Positions 63,606-64,000 of a stretch of 64,000 nucleotides of DNA are shown piece after piece. Position numbers and translations under genes: made by a program. Where the stretch lies: positions 124,001 to 188,000 of the forward strand of contig NZ_CXOO01000010.1 of the NCBI RefSeq assembly GCF_001269385.1, read 5' to 3'. Each line of letters starts with the position of its first letter. The stretch's first letter is position 1. The notes beneath the pieces were generated by a model. That model was not told the DNA's origin. It made no database searches and was given only the letters and a program-made list of their open reading frames with translations. The stretch is from Limnohabitans sp. DM1 (lineage in GTDB: Bacteria; Pseudomonadota; Gammaproteobacteria; Burkholderiales; Burkholderiaceae_C).

Positions 63606-64000
63606 TCAAGCCGCTGCCCGGTGCTTGATGTCATCCAGAACCTGAACCAACTGAGTTACCTTGGCGGGCGGGAATATGCCCAAAGGCCCCTGCGCATTCA
63701 TGTCCGTGAATGGCGACTCGAACAGACGGGCTCCATCCATCACCCCGTTTTGGGTCAGCTCCTGCACGATCAGGTTGATGAACTCGATCTGATTGGGCGT
63801 GGCGGTGGTGCCGCTGACCAGTTCGCTGAAGGCTTGCATCGCGGCTTCGCGATCCAAGCCAACCAGTGACCGGATGAAAATGCCCAAGCCTTGACTCTGC
63901 GCTTTCGCTTCGTCAATCAAGGCTTTTGAGCCACCTGCCGCCAAGAGCATCTTCTCCAGTTCGTCCAGGTCTGTTGGCGTCAACGCTTGATTACGGCGCA
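63606..64000 (-). CDS. hsdR: Type I restriction enzyme R subunit, C-terminal part (truncated by window)
   Basis: The minus-strand frame is open to the window edge, so the 5' part lies outside. The visible 131 residues begin RRNQALTPTDLDELEKMLL and contain LGIFIRSLVGLDREAAMQAF, NQIEFINLIVQELTQNGVMD and LFESPFTDMNAQGPLGIF, which I recognise as the EcoEI-type HsdR C-terminal domain. The full protein would cut DNA at a distance from the methylation site of its HsdMS partners. Confidence 0.85.
   Translation of the reverse strand, partial: RRNQALTPTDLDELEKMLLAAGGSKALIDEAKAQSQGLGIFIRSLVGLDREAAMQAFSELVSGTTATPNQIEFINLIVQELTQNGVMDGARLFESPFTDMNAQGPLGIFPPAKVTQLVQVLDDIKHRAAA

Overview
The window looks like chromosomal DNA of a betaproteobacterium of the order Burkholderiales, most probably a Comamonadaceae relative such as Limnohabitans, Rhodoferax or Hydrogenophaga. 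This is inferred from codon and protein style, the ileS-lspA pair, the tctA/tctB genes, the YXXPATG-type H-NS protein and the extragenic repeat families; no rRNA marker is present. Base composition is GC-rich, except for a visibly more A/T-rich stretch around 21.5-26.5 kb and parts of 33.3-33.5 and 40.1-41.0 kb.

Layout. 1-8.5 kb: ileS (5' end outside the window), lspA, a class V aminotransferase, a quinone oxidoreductase, an EamA exporter and a Wzi-like outer-membrane protein. 8.9-15.0 kb, plus strand: a polysaccharide operon with galE, an O-antigen ligase/polymerase, an initiating sugar transferase, a flippase-like protein and a GT4 glycosyltransferase. 40.1 down to 15.1 kb, minus strand: a long ABC-transporter-type polysaccharide cluster. 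It opens with an RfaH-like antiterminator gene and has two ops-like elements in front of rfbA. It then runs uppS, rfbA, a block of toxin-antitoxin and defence-like genes, rfbC, phosphomannomutase, manC, wzm, wzt, an FkbM methyltransferase, a three-domain glycosyltransferase, gmd, a second block of small TA-like genes, rmd, a GT4 gene and a prlF-yhaV pair with a frameshifted toxin. The gene set (gmd, rmd, manC, manB, wzm, wzt, glycosyltransferases) parallels the D-rhamnan (A-band) cluster of Pseudomonas aeruginosa.

40.4-64 kb is ordinary housekeeping and accessory chromosome: hns, tctA/tctB, a spermidine-synthase-like gene, a DNA glycosylase, tatD, lolD and lolC/E, nhaA, an acid phosphatase, metY, a CoA-binding protein, an MFS transporter, a DUF2076 gene, an RpfE-like gene, recJ, gcdH with a divergent LysR regulator, an acyl-CoA synthetase with a divergent DUF2889 gene, and the 3' end of a type I restriction hsdR. 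Several families of extragenic inverted repeats lie between these genes.

The most unusual observation is how small TA/defence-like genes sit inside the ABC-type polysaccharide cluster. At both rfbA-rfbC and gmd-rmd, the inserted genes are separated by partial copies of the flanking genes' ends. There are two 5' fragments of rfbC, one 5' fragment of rmd, one clear and one doubtful 3' fragment of gmd, and three nucleotidyltransferase genes that share 5' ends but differ downstream. The intact flanking gene is always kept. This suggests repeated insertion of modules that carry or regenerate the end of the target gene. A cargo-free tandem triplication of a gene junction at 52.2-52.9 kb may come from a related process.
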